Source: Symbiodinium natans (Eukaryota > Sar > Dinophyceae > Suessiales > Symbiodiniaceae). Taken from it: 52,500 nucleotides of DNA. The notes beneath the pieces were generated by a model. That model did no database searches and was not told the origin of the DNA. It saw only the letters and a list, made by a program, of their open reading frames with translations. Positions 1 through 12,000 of the stretch are shown in pieces. The DNA lies in NCBI GenBank assembly GCA_905221605.1, contig CAJNDS010001613.1, positions 376,185-428,684 of the forward strand. Reading direction: 5' to 3'. The first letter of the stretch is position 1. Each line of letters opens with the position of its first letter. Both the position numbers and the translations under genes were made by a program.

Positions 1-3000
1 CGGTTTGGGATGCAGGGCTGCGGTCCAGAAGCTCACAACAGGAGAGCCATCTGTCAACTCGAAAGGGTGACTGAACCCTGGAAATCCTCTAAAAGGCTAC
101 TGAACCTGGAAATCCTGCAATCTTCCGGCTTAGGGCTTAGGGCTTAGGAACTAAACCTGCAACTCGGAACCCTAGACTCAGAACACCAATCCCCCCCCCC
201 CCTCGCCTTCTAACCCCCTCAACTCCCCAACCGCCTGATCCAAAGCCCCAAGCGTTGACCTTGATCTTGCCAAACCCTCGGCCCTCAACCCTAATTACAC
301 CCTAATCCCTATACCCTAAACCCGAAACCCTAAACATAAGCCACCACATCCAAACCCCCTGGCCAAGGTGCAGCGCAGCACCGCGCAGCCCGCGCCCGCG
401 AGCCAGGCGCCGAGGGCGTCGGCACTTTGCTGGGCCGGGGCGCTGTGGCGCAGGTCCTGTGTATGGAGTTCAGGGTTCAGGGTTTAGGGTTTGGGGTTTG
501 GGGTTTAGGGTGTAGGGTTTAGGGTCTGGGGTTTGGGGTTTGGGGTTTAGGGTTTAGAACCTTGTAATAACCTGTGGGTGGGATGTTTGGTCGAGTTCAG
601 AGGTCATGGGGTTTAGGGTTTTTTGTTAGATTTTGGGCACATCGGGCTTGGGGAAGTTGAGGGAACGGTTAGGGGAGGGGAGGTGTTGGGGTTGTTCGTC
701 CACGCGGGCTTAAATTAGGGTTTAGGATCTAGGGCTTGGGGTTTAAGGGGTTTAAGGGGTTTCGGGTTTAAGGTTTAGTGTAAAAGGTTTGAGGGGTTTA
801 GGGTTTTAGGGTTTAGGGGTTTAGGGTTTGGGGGGAGTGAGCGAATTGTCCCACAGATGTTTCTGCGGCCGACACCATCTTCCCCCCCCCCCACATCTCA
901 GAGCGACTCCGGAGCCGTCGCGAAGGCTTCGAGATGGCAGGTAAACTAGTGCAGCCAAGCATCCTTGAGGACAGAGAGGGGGTCAGAGGCCCCAAAGACT
1001 CAGAAGCTCAGAAAGCGGAAGAAGTGCGAGCCAGAGTCTCGGGGTCTGGATGATTGAAACACGCCTGCAGCGCAGCAGTGCACCGGCAGTCCAGCCTATC
1101 CTACATCCCAGGCCCGCAGCTCCAGGCTGAAGATCGAAACGTAGCAACCTCGTTAAGCAGCAGATGCAGAGCTCAAGCTGGAGCCAAAAAAGTAGCAGTG
1201 AAGGAGGTGCGAGGGCGCTATGTTTCAAACCAGGGCTCGGGCCAGGAAGTTGCGAGTCAAGGCGAAGCACGCATCAGCAGCGCCACAATCCAGATGTGGC
1301 GAAACGCTGAGGCGTTGGCGAGGACAACGTTGCAGCGGCAGTACCGCCACACTCACTTGGAGGCCCGCCGGTTCCCATTCTGCTGCATCAAGGCACATAC
1401 AAGTCAGCCGGGACACTCTGCATTTAACTTCCGTGACTGCAGAGGGTACCACGTTGCTAATTGTTTCGGAGCCACACCGATGAGGGAGTCGGCAAGCAAG
1501 TGGCGGGGCAGAGCCGGCCGACGAAAAGCATGGTTTTGGAGCTCTAACTGTAATTATGTACAGACTTGGAAGGCCTGGCAGGTGTCGGGTGAGTTTGGGG
1601 CTGACTTGGCGCCGGCGTGAATGCTCCTGGCGTGGACCCTCTAAAATGTGCATCAGGCGGGAGCGCAGCTGGGAAACCCATTGACCAGGAACAGCTACGG
1701 CGAAGAAAGTACTAGTAGCAACCGACTAGGGCACCAGGCTGCTCGCCTATGGCCTGGGTTGCCACTCAACATGACTCAACATGAGACCGCCCTCCTGGTG
1801 CCGGAGCAACAACGAGGCTGGAAGCGTAGGCCAGGCAAAAGCATGACGCTATACGCGTCGAGCTGTGCAGGAGGAGTGAGGACCGGAATGCGGGCAACAT
1901 GAGGCAGTACCTCAACTCCCGCGAGGATGCCGACAGCGAACTAGCTAGGATGGAGAGCCATGGAGATGCTCCCGCAGCGTGTCAACTGCAGTGGCAAGAA
2001 AACGGGAGCAGCGACCCTTTTAAAGGAACGAATGGCCTTCAAGATCTGATACTCATACAGACAGCTCGTTGGCTGCACAGGTCTGCGGACGGCAACAGTG
2101 CTACGTGCAAGACACCGGCAGATTTGGCTTGATAAGCATTCCAGGCGCCCGGCTCCAGGCCGAAAAGCGGGGTCTGGCAAGAACGATGCCTGGCAACGCA
2201 GTGCAAATTGCCACCGAGGTGTGGGGGACGGCAACTCGGCCTCATGCCCAAAGAGCCCACACGGTGTGACGCAAGAGGCGGCATCTTGGGCAGCCGGAAT
2301 AGCAATGGGAACTGAACGACGACTACGTGTCCAAAGTGCAATGCGCAGAAACAGGGTCTGGAAGGAACGATGGCAGACGCATCTTGCTGCCGAGATGCCA
2401 GAAGGACGGTAACCCAAACCCCACGATGCAAGGGGCCAGCATCTTGGGCACCCGGCATGGGCCGACAGTCGCGGAATGACAAGCAACCTTAATGTATGTA
2501 CGCGTAGGGTGCGCAACGAGAACTGAGACGACAGGTGGAATGGATACGTACTTTTCCACAGTGCAACGCGCAAGCAAGGCAACGGCAGATTTGGCCACCT
2601 TCCAGACTCCCGGCTCCAGGCCAAGAAAAGGGTCTGGCAAGAACGATGCGCGGCAGCCGAGGTGCCAGAAGGACGGTAACCCACACTAAAAAGTTCGCAT
2701 GATGGAGGCACGGGCCGACAGTCGCAGAATGACAAGTGGGCTTGCAAAAAACCGGTCGTAAACGCGAGTACCCGAGCGCGAACCTTATCGGTAAATTCTA
2801 CACATCCAGGGTAGCAAAGCTATGATACCACACCGTGTACATTTTTAGTACTGGCCATGTCGCCACAGTACTGGGCTCGGCGGCTGGTTTTTCATTGCTT
2901 TATAGCACAAGCCTAGTACGGGAATCGATGTTTCCGTCAGCAGGCTGGCTTTTCATTGCTTTGTAGCACAAGCCTTGTACTGGAATCGATGCCGGCTGTT

Positions 3001-6000
3001 TTTTCACTGCTTTTGTAGCACAAGCTTGGTGAACATCCACATCTCAGTCCAAGTCCTGTGGCAAGGGATCGCATCACAGAAGCACGATGGTCGAGTGGAA
3101 GAGCACGCGCGCAGAAAGGAGGCACGGCAGAAGTTATATACATGGAGAGGGACGGAGCTACAGGGAAAGGAGTGAGGAACTGAGGAAAGGGGATAGACAC
3201 TGTCGCACCTACGGGGGAGCAAAGGGACTGGGCGCTGGGTGTCCCAGACCCACCGAAAACTCCAAGAGTCCAGACAAATCCCCGCAGGCTGGGGGCCCAC
3301 ATGTGGAGAACATGGTTCAGCAGCCACACGGGCCTTGTAATCCCCCTTCAGCTTGTGGAACACTTGCCGTAGCCCGCCAGAGAGAGTGAAAAAACATGGT
3401 TTTGTGATCACCCAACGTGTTGGTAAGTGTGAAGGTGTGAAGTCAAGTGGCGGCCACGTTTAACTGTTCTGGGCTGGCCCAACCCTGAACCCCATTACGC
3501 CATGCAAAGCCTTAAGCCGCAGGAGGTCTTGACCTCGCGGCGCTTTACCTACTGAGCCTGGATCAGTCTTGAGCATCACCGGTCTCCAGTCACTGCAAGC
3601 GCCTGGGAAGGCGATTGTTCCACGTGACCAAAAGGCATTCTGTGGAGGCAGGCTGTGAGTCCAATAGTGGAGCAGATCCTTGCCGATCATGAGGCAGTCC
3701 TTGAGGTGCTCCTCCTCGATGTTGCTGCTGGCGAGCTCGCGCGGTGTCATGATGCCGAGGCGTGCCAGCATGACAAGTGGAAGCTTGAGGGGGTTCTAGT
3801 GCAGCCTTTTTGTGAGTGCCCTCCCTTGCTCAACCTTGCTTTGGGCTGAAAGCAATCCCACAGAGCCCGCAAACTGAACCTCAACAGCCATGGACCCTCG
3901 TTTCCTGCAACCCGCAACCTGAACCCCCTCACCGACTGAAGCCCTAAACCCTGAACCCTAGACCCTAAACCCTAAACCCTAAACCCAAACCCCAATTCCA
4001 CAGCTTGATCCCACAATTCCGAATGCTGCTCCCAGTGCCACCCGTCCAGCACCGCAGGGGCCACCGTCACCGTGTACGAGGATGCCTGCTCCTTCCACGG
4101 GCGTTTGCGAGAATACGGCGCCCCTAGGTTTAGGGTTTAGGGTTTAGGGTTTATGGTTTAGGGTTTAGGGTTTAGGGTTTAGGGTTTGTCTTACGAAATC
4201 TCATGAGCCAACCTAACAGCCCAAACCCTAAAATCTCATGAGCCAACCTTACATCCTAAACCCGAAAATCTCATGAGCCAACCTAACACCCCAAACCCTA
4301 GAATCTCCCAAACCCCAAAATCTCATGAGCTAACCTAACACCCCAAACCCCAAAAATCTCATGAGCCAACCTAACACCTCAAACCCGAAAACCTCATGAG
4401 CCAACCTGACACCCCAAACCCTAAAATCTCCTGAGCCAACCTAACAGCCCAAACCCTAAAATCTCATGAGTCAACCTAACACCCAAAGCCAGAGTGCGTC
4501 TCAAGCCAAACTTCGCCTCCGCGTCCGGCAGGTAGTCCACGGCGCAGCCTGCAAGGAGTCAAAAGAAGCACCCGAAACCCTTAACCCCCCAAACCCTAAA
4601 CCCTTTTCCGTAAACCATCTACCTTGACCTCGTTCGGGGGATGAAGGTTGAGGATTGACAAGTTTAGGGCTTTGGGATTAGGATTTGGGGTTTCGGGTTC
4701 AGTTTCCTACCCGGAATTCTATATAAACTCCAAAAACTGTGAGCCCGACTCCCCAAAGCCTAAATTGAACCCCAAACCCTTGAGGCCCAAACCCCCTACA
4801 CCCTAAACCCTAAACCCTAAACCCTAAACCGAACGCCAAAACCCACAAATAAGATTCCCGAACCCCAAAACCCTGAACCTCAAGCTCAGAGCCTCCGGAG
4901 GACTTAGCAGCCTGCTACGTTCACAGCCGATGCTGTCCGTACTGGGCTTACCACCAGATTATAGTTACACCGAGGAATCGAATCCTCACCGGTTGCACAT
5001 TTCTGCGAGCTCCTGCGGGCCAACTATGCTGTCGGCTGAGTGCGCTGAACCTAGTTGCCAGCAGCCGTTGGGGCACCATGTTCACAAAGCCGTTGTTTTT
5101 TCGACACACCCCGAGCTCCAAAAAACCTTGTTAACGACATCCCATGTGGGCCGCCGGCTGCATGAAACGCGAAGAAAGATCGGCTTCAAGGACCAGCTTC
5201 GCCCTAAACCCTAAACCCTAAACCCTAAACCCTAAACATGTCGAGCCTGGAACGCCAAGCCGCAGCGCGCGTGCTACAGCTGCCCGGGAAGCGAGGCTGA
5301 GAAGCAGCGCGCTGCGCCCTGGCGCAACTCCCCCGGAAGCTGGCAGGGCTTCGGACTTAGGATTAAGTTTAGGAAGGATGTTCTGAGGGCTTAGGATTTG
5401 GGGCTTGAGGCTTAGGGTTTAGGGCTTCGCGGTTTTAAGGTTATTGTTGGACTTCAACTCGTGGGGCCTCTGGCTCATGTCTGACGCTGTCGTGATTTGT
5501 CAATCGCCCCTATACGACAGATTTGTTTGGGGTCCTTCACCCGAATCTAAACAACCCCGGCCCAAGTAAATCTCTGCAGCACGGTCGCAACATCCCCCCA
5601 GCAACATGTCAGCACATACCCCAAATCGACGCGTACCCCGACAGTACTCCAGAACCACAGCCCCAGAATGACGGCCCCAAACCCAAAAAAGAAAACCTGC
5701 AATTCCGGAACCCTAAGGAACCCGAACCCTAAGGAACCCTAAGGAACCCTAAGGAACCCTAAGGAACCCTAAGGAACCCTAAGGAACCCTAAGGAACCCT
5801 AAGGAACCCTAAGGAACCCTAAGGACCCTTGACGAACCCTAACAAGCCCCAAGACGAACAAGTCCGAGGATGTCCAAGTTTGGTGCCTTGGTCTTTTGAA
5901 ACTTGGCGATAAGAACCAGCAAATATTTGGGGTTTGGCGTTTAGGGCTTGGGGACTTAAGTATGCGTGGAACACCCTAGGGGGAAACAAAGGAGGGGGAA

Positions 6001-9000
6001 CCCCACTGGGATCAACCCCGGCCGCGACCCTTAACTTTAAGCTAAAGGGCATCTAGCGGGCCTTTTTACCTTGAGCCAAACAAAGTGTAGCATCGAAAGT
6101 GAATTCCTACTCTCTGGGGCCTCTAACTAAAGAGCCTCTGCCTACGGTCCTAAGGGGCCTCTGGAGCCCTGATTTCTTGACTCCCCCCTCTTCAGAGGAA
6201 CCGAAGGCATCTATGTACATCACCCTGTGCTTGTGAGGGTGCTCTGCCCACGGGAAGCTTACTGCCTCCAGACAAGGGCGCTAAGAGCAGCCCCCACTGC
6301 ACATGGCTTCTGCGGGTGTTACGTTATGAGTTGAGAAAGAAAAGGCAGGCAGCGCTCAAAGCAGCTAGCCTTTAGCCTTGGTAGTCTTAGGAGCAGAACC
6401 AGGCTTGGCTTGAAGATCCCGTATGTCCGTAAGCTCGACTGGAAGCTTTTGGCGCATGCCAAGGAGCTTGAGGGCATTGTCCCATTTCTGGGGAGGAAGA
6501 GCCTTAGTGAATATGTCGGCCGCTTGCCAGGTGGTTTCGACATAAGTGAGCTCTACATCTTCCTCACTTAGCTGCTCGGCAATGCTACCCAGGTTGACCT
6601 TATGAGTGCGCTGGATATGCCGGAGCTTGGGAGAGTAACCCTTTCGGGCTACGAGGATCGTGGCCTGGCTGTCCTCATGAATAACCAGCTTCACCTCATG
6701 GCCTAGTAGGGTCTGCCAAAGCTGTAAGGCCGGAAGGCCCTCTTGAAACAACGAATGTGCGAGGGACACAATCTCTGACTCCGTGGTAGAGCGAGATGTG
6801 GAGGTTTGTCTCTTGCAGACCCAGGCTAGAGGGAAGAACGTTTTAGGACCCTTTAAGACGAGGTAACCGCCCGACGTTGACTTGGAGTCTATCTTTTCTC
6901 CTGCGAAGTCCGCGTCAACATAGAGCGCAAGATGCAGCTCCCTTGGGCCGTCACCAACTGAGCCAACCAACCGGTGGGACTTGGTCGAGTTGATATAACA
7001 GATAAGGCGATGGAGTTGCTTATCGTTATTCCTAGACCAAGATTGGACACGCGTGGCTAAGTCCCCAATGGGCTTGACTATGTCGGGGCGAGCCAGTCTG
7101 CCCAGCCACAAGGCTTTCATGAGGAGTTTGCATGCATTGGAAGCAAGCTCTCCTGAGATGTCGTCATCACATGGAGTGAGCGCGCCATCTGGGCAGAATG
7201 GGGTCTGAGCAGCCTTTAGAGTTTTAGACCCGGTGATGCTTAGGTAGAGATCCACCGTTTGCTGTGCGTAGTCATACATGTCAAAAGCCATAGCCCCTTT
7301 TAACGCGCCTAGGGCAGCGTTCTCGGTGCTCTCTGCTGATGCATTAATGACGTAGTGGTTCCTGCCTAAAACCCTAAAGACTGGTTCTGGCGGTTCGACA
7401 TCAACCAATGCGCAAAGTTTGTCCCAAAAAAGGTGGTTTTCTGCGGGTCCGGACAAAGTGAGATCGTCAACGTAAGTGGAGAGAAGGAGCTGGGTTTCGG
7501 GGAACCAAAAGTTCCCTGGGTACTCTTGCAATTCGTACCCCCCTAAACCACCTAAGACTTCCTTAAGGTGTTGCTCCCATAGTCCTCCAGCTTCCGGATG
7601 GCCATACAGAGCGCGCAGCAACAGCACAACAGGGCGAACAAAGCACTCTCGCCACCACGACGGTCGGAGCTCAGGTGGCAGTTCTATCCAAGTTTGGAAC
7701 TTGGACTTTAGCAGTGCTTGCACGTACGCCTTTACTGCGTCTGCTGCTGTTGTGGTATGGCCTGGTAGTGCGCCATAAGCCATGCAGGCGTTGAGGCCCT
7801 GCACGGAAGTGGGATTAGCACCCAACTCCCTGTAGACTGCGGCAGCACCCTCTTCATCTTTTGCACAGTCACCCCGATACACTATCCGGCCCTTCATTTT
7901 CTGAAGGTGTTGGGCCAATTCGTAGAATTTGATAGAGGCGATGCTCATCAATTTCCCGAAATGTACCTTGGTGCCTGTGCGTCGCGCCTCTGCTTGCACA
8001 TCGGCGAACTCACGTGGGTTCTGCTCATCCCACACGGGAACAGCCCGTAGACCGTCCGCCTCCTTACGCACGGCCTCTAGGGCTTGTGGCGAGGACAGCA
8101 TCTCAGCACGGGAGAGTAACTTAGTTACCATGGCTGAAACCTCTGGGTCGGTCTTACCCTTTGGGAGCCCATGAATATAGCACATGAGAGCGTTGAGATC
8201 TGTGATCTCAGTGACAAGTTCCTTTGCAGTTTCATCTGTCTCGATGACTGCTGCGAGGTCGTCAAGACCAGACAGAGAAGACACGTGCTTGAGGTCTTGC
8301 TCTCGATCTCTGTGCTCTTCTTGTGGCTGCATAGGTATCACAGGCATTGCAGGAACAATCCTATGGGACACCTTTGGGTTCATGGCTCGGGCTATGAGCT
8401 CACACATTTCTTGTGTGTAAAAGCCGGTGCGCTCGAGAGCAGCACCCCTGGCTTCCCCGTGTTCTTTGGGATGGTGAGTGCAGTTAAGGCCGGTGAATGC
8501 TTTGACGATCTCATCAGATGTGGTCATGAGGCGCCAGGGCTTTCTCACAGGGAGGCCCTTCTTGCCGACTACACCTAACCTACAACCATCAAAATCAACC
8601 GCCTTAAAGCGTGAGTCTTGGAAGAACTCCTTGACGTCTGACCGCTTCCATGAATCTGAGTAGCGGGGCCACTCAAAAGTAACATGACCTCCGCGATCAA
8701 GAACAGTCTTGGCGTGTTCCTTGAACTGTGCAAACATCTGCCGAGATACGCGAATCTTCTTGGACAGACGCGCAGCATAATCCGAACCATGTAGCTTCAA
8801 TCCTATTCGATGCCAGGGGCATCCTGACGTACATGGGAGGGAAGCCCACAAGTGGGGATCATGGCAAGACCGTAGCTGCACATGAAGTTGCTCTGAGATG
8901 ATGGGATCTGTCACGTCTAAGGTTTCTTTTGAAAGACGAACATGTGGAACCCCTAGTTCTTTATGGACCCTACCTAACATAGAGTCTTCTGAACATGCAT

Positions 9001-12000
9001 ACTCAAAGCAAGTAGCAAGCTTGGTGTTTGTCCTTGCGCGCCTACGGCTGCGCCTGTTGTTGCCTTTTCCGAATCTAGGAACAGGTGCGGGCATACCGAA
9101 AACAGGCAAACCCTGCTTGGGGCCAGACAACTCTATGAGAGGAGTCTGTGTGGCTGTGCACGGAGGGATTGCGGCGCCAGAAGTTGTCACAACGACGGGT
9201 GAAGCAGCTGAGGCCGGAGCGGAAGGCTCTGAAGGACATGGTCCTCTGTCGCCCTTAACGAGCGCCTCATCACTACAAGCGGCTCGCTCGATTGCTGAGT
9301 CTGCTTTTGGAGGCAACAGTCCTTCTTTGGCAGCTTTCTTGGCTTCTTCCTCATCCCTTTCAGCAGAAACAAGTGAAGCAAAGCGCTCACGACACTCGTC
9401 TGTGTGCTTAACGGCTTTACCACGACATGCTTTGCATCCCGGAGTTTCCCCGAACCTTATGATTCTCTCTACTGTGATGTAAACCCCCCTGGCCTTTGTG
9501 TCCCGCAACGGAGGAGGGACTGGGTCCTTGCTGGGTGGAAAGGGTACCTCGCGTAGAGAGTACTCGGGTAGTGCGCTTTTGGCAGCAGCACCCTCCAGGA
9601 CCGAGCCGTCTACTAGAGACTTGCGAGTTGCATTTGCTACAGGGAAGATGGGAGGACCATCCTCGATGAAGAGCTCGGGCTCTGGCACGTCATGGACTTG
9701 CACATCCCTCTTATTGCGAAAAGCTTGGTAGTCTAAGACCTTAACCACGTTCCTATATCGCATGCCTGCATCAATGCGCCATCCAAGGAACAGCGCAGGA
9801 GACATATTGGGTTCGAGCGTGAGCTTGGAGAGTTTCGTTCTGTACCAGACAAGCTGGCCGAAACACGCCCTGACCCCTGGAAACGGCTCCTTTGTGAGAG
9901 CCTCCCATTGGGACTTGCCTTCTCCCTGATTCGACTCCCTGTCAAAAGAGAGCGAAAGACACGAGTAAGGATAGGAGTGCGAGTGGAAGTCGTAAGGCAA
10001 ACCACTCTGCAGGTGTACTGCGCGGCAGCACTCTTTTTCTTCCCTTACATCGCGCTCCAGGCTGGCGTTGTGGGGCCACCTGTTGGGCAGGGAGGTGTCC
10101 GGGGTCAGGCCTACTTCCTCGGCTGCGACTTTGAGCTCGCCCGCCTCGTCCATTTTGATAAGGCATGTGGGAGACAACTCAGACGATTTAAGTCCCATAA
10201 AATGTCTGAAATTGCGCGCATGTTGCTGCGCACCCCTTCGTGACATGGGATAAGCAACTCTTGCACCAGAATACACATCCCGAATGACATGGTGAGACTT
10301 AACACCCCCAGTACCTATACCCCTATGATCATCTCCCTTTGCAAGGATGACGTCATCTGTTGCAAGTTGTTGGAACGGGGCAGTCGGGACATCAATCATG
10401 TCATCTGCCTTAGAATCCGGCTTGCGTGCGACCCTCATGGAGGTGGTTTTTGCAATGTGGCAAATTTTACAAAACGGATTCTTAGGGAAATGCGTGCGTA
10501 GGTGCTTCTCTGAAGTGGCTTCGGCCTTCAGCACCTCCTCCCTTGATGGCTCTGGAGGGCCTTCGGGGGCTGATTCCCCGGGGAGTTTGGCGATCGAGCC
10601 TTCCCCTCCAGCAGCTGGGGCGCGAGGCGCTGCCCCTTCGACATTGAAGGATAGTTCCTTGTTTGCTTGTTCGAGAAGAGCGTCGGCCGTTAAGGGGTCA
10701 TTCATCTCTTTGTCCGAGATGAGAGGCGACATTTCTTCGGCAGCTGACTCACCTTCAGCGCCTTCGCCAAAAAGCTCCTTCTGGGCACGTTCAGCGATGG
10801 CATGAGCTTCGACGATTTCGGCTTCCTCGTCACTGTCCCCGAGCTCTGTCGGCTCGTACGCATCAGTGAGATCACCAATGGAGACTGCATCTGGTTCCAC
10901 GTGAGGTGCGGGGTTTGCAGATGCTATGACGGGGCTGAGAGCAGGTGACGCCGGGAAGATCCTGGGCTGAAGTTCCTCATCAAACTGAGGGACGTACTCC
11001 ACGACCCTTGTGGCGTTAACCCTAACCCCCCTGGGAATCCTAAGCTTACACCTATGGACTTCCTGTTTAGGGACTAGGTAGGGCTGGTCTTCCCTTGGGT
11101 CCCATACAAAAAGGGAGCCCTCGTCCACGACTGCCTTTCCAACCGAGAAGGCCGGCGGGCACTCCTTTAGCACGTACACTTGTTCCGAGCTTGGGAGGAT
11201 TTTGCTTCCGCTAAAGGAAAGACTATGAGTCCCTTCCCTTGCCCCACCACCAGTGGCAAAGCCAACCGGCTTGTCGGATTCTCTCACGCATGAGAGAGCA
11301 CGTGCGGAGAGGGCCTGTCTGCCGATGAGATGACGTCCGGCTGCGGTATCCCATAGCCAGGTGATTCTGTTGTCTCCTGGCAGGGGAACAGGCATGGCGC
11401 TGATGCGGGGTGCTGTCGCAGCATTGGCCTTGGCCTTAGGCTTGGGTTTCGCCTTCGCTGCGAGCGACCGTGGCTTAGGGCCAGTGTACTTGTTCTTATC
11501 ATCATGAAGAAAGGGGCACGGATTCCCCTTACATGCTCCATATGCGTAGAACATACACGGCGTTCTGGCCTTCTCCTCTTCCGTCATGTCTTTGGCCTTA
11601 CGTGCCTGCTCGGAGCGAGGGGTGGTGTTGCCTCCACCCTTGCCGCCTCCCTTGCCGCCACCTTTGCCGCCACCCTTGCCCTTACGTGGAGTGCTAGGGT
11701 TTCCGCGGCCGCCCCCTTTCGGTGCTGGGGTGCCAGGCACACCGGGCTCATCCTTATCGCCTTTCTTGTTCTTCTTGTTCTTTTTCTTTGGCTTGTCGGG
11801 TCCACCTTGTGACGGAGCAGGGGCAACGGGTGCTTGAGGCCTGTCGCCCTTCTCTTTGGTGGAGGACGTAAGCACCTCAGGCTTACCCTGGAGATTCTTG
11901 TCAAACTCCTGCCGGTTCACCTTTTGCTGGTGATGCTCCAAAAGAATGTCGACCCTTTTCCAAAGGTACTCGCAGGTTCTCTTGTGGGACCCAGGCCGTG

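Noticed and set aside
1941-2747. 268-codon minus-strand open frame
   Set aside because: It re-reads imperfect repeats (the same peptide pieces recur), its composition is Cys/Arg/Ser-rich as expected of shadow frames, and no start or splice context supports it.
4021-4123. Plus-strand exon (ATVTVYEDACSFHGRLREYG)
   Set aside because: The minus strand gives a longer open frame with better composition and phase-matched joins to gene C exons, so the plus reading is probably its shadow.
4190-4487. CRISPR-like array (regular repeats)
   Set aside because: There are no unique spacers of constant size; it is a minisatellite containing telomere-type units in a eukaryotic context.
8571-11904. Additional 60-190 codon frames on both strands within the retrotransposon
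   Set aside because: All lie inside the 2136-codon Pol frame and are shadows of it.
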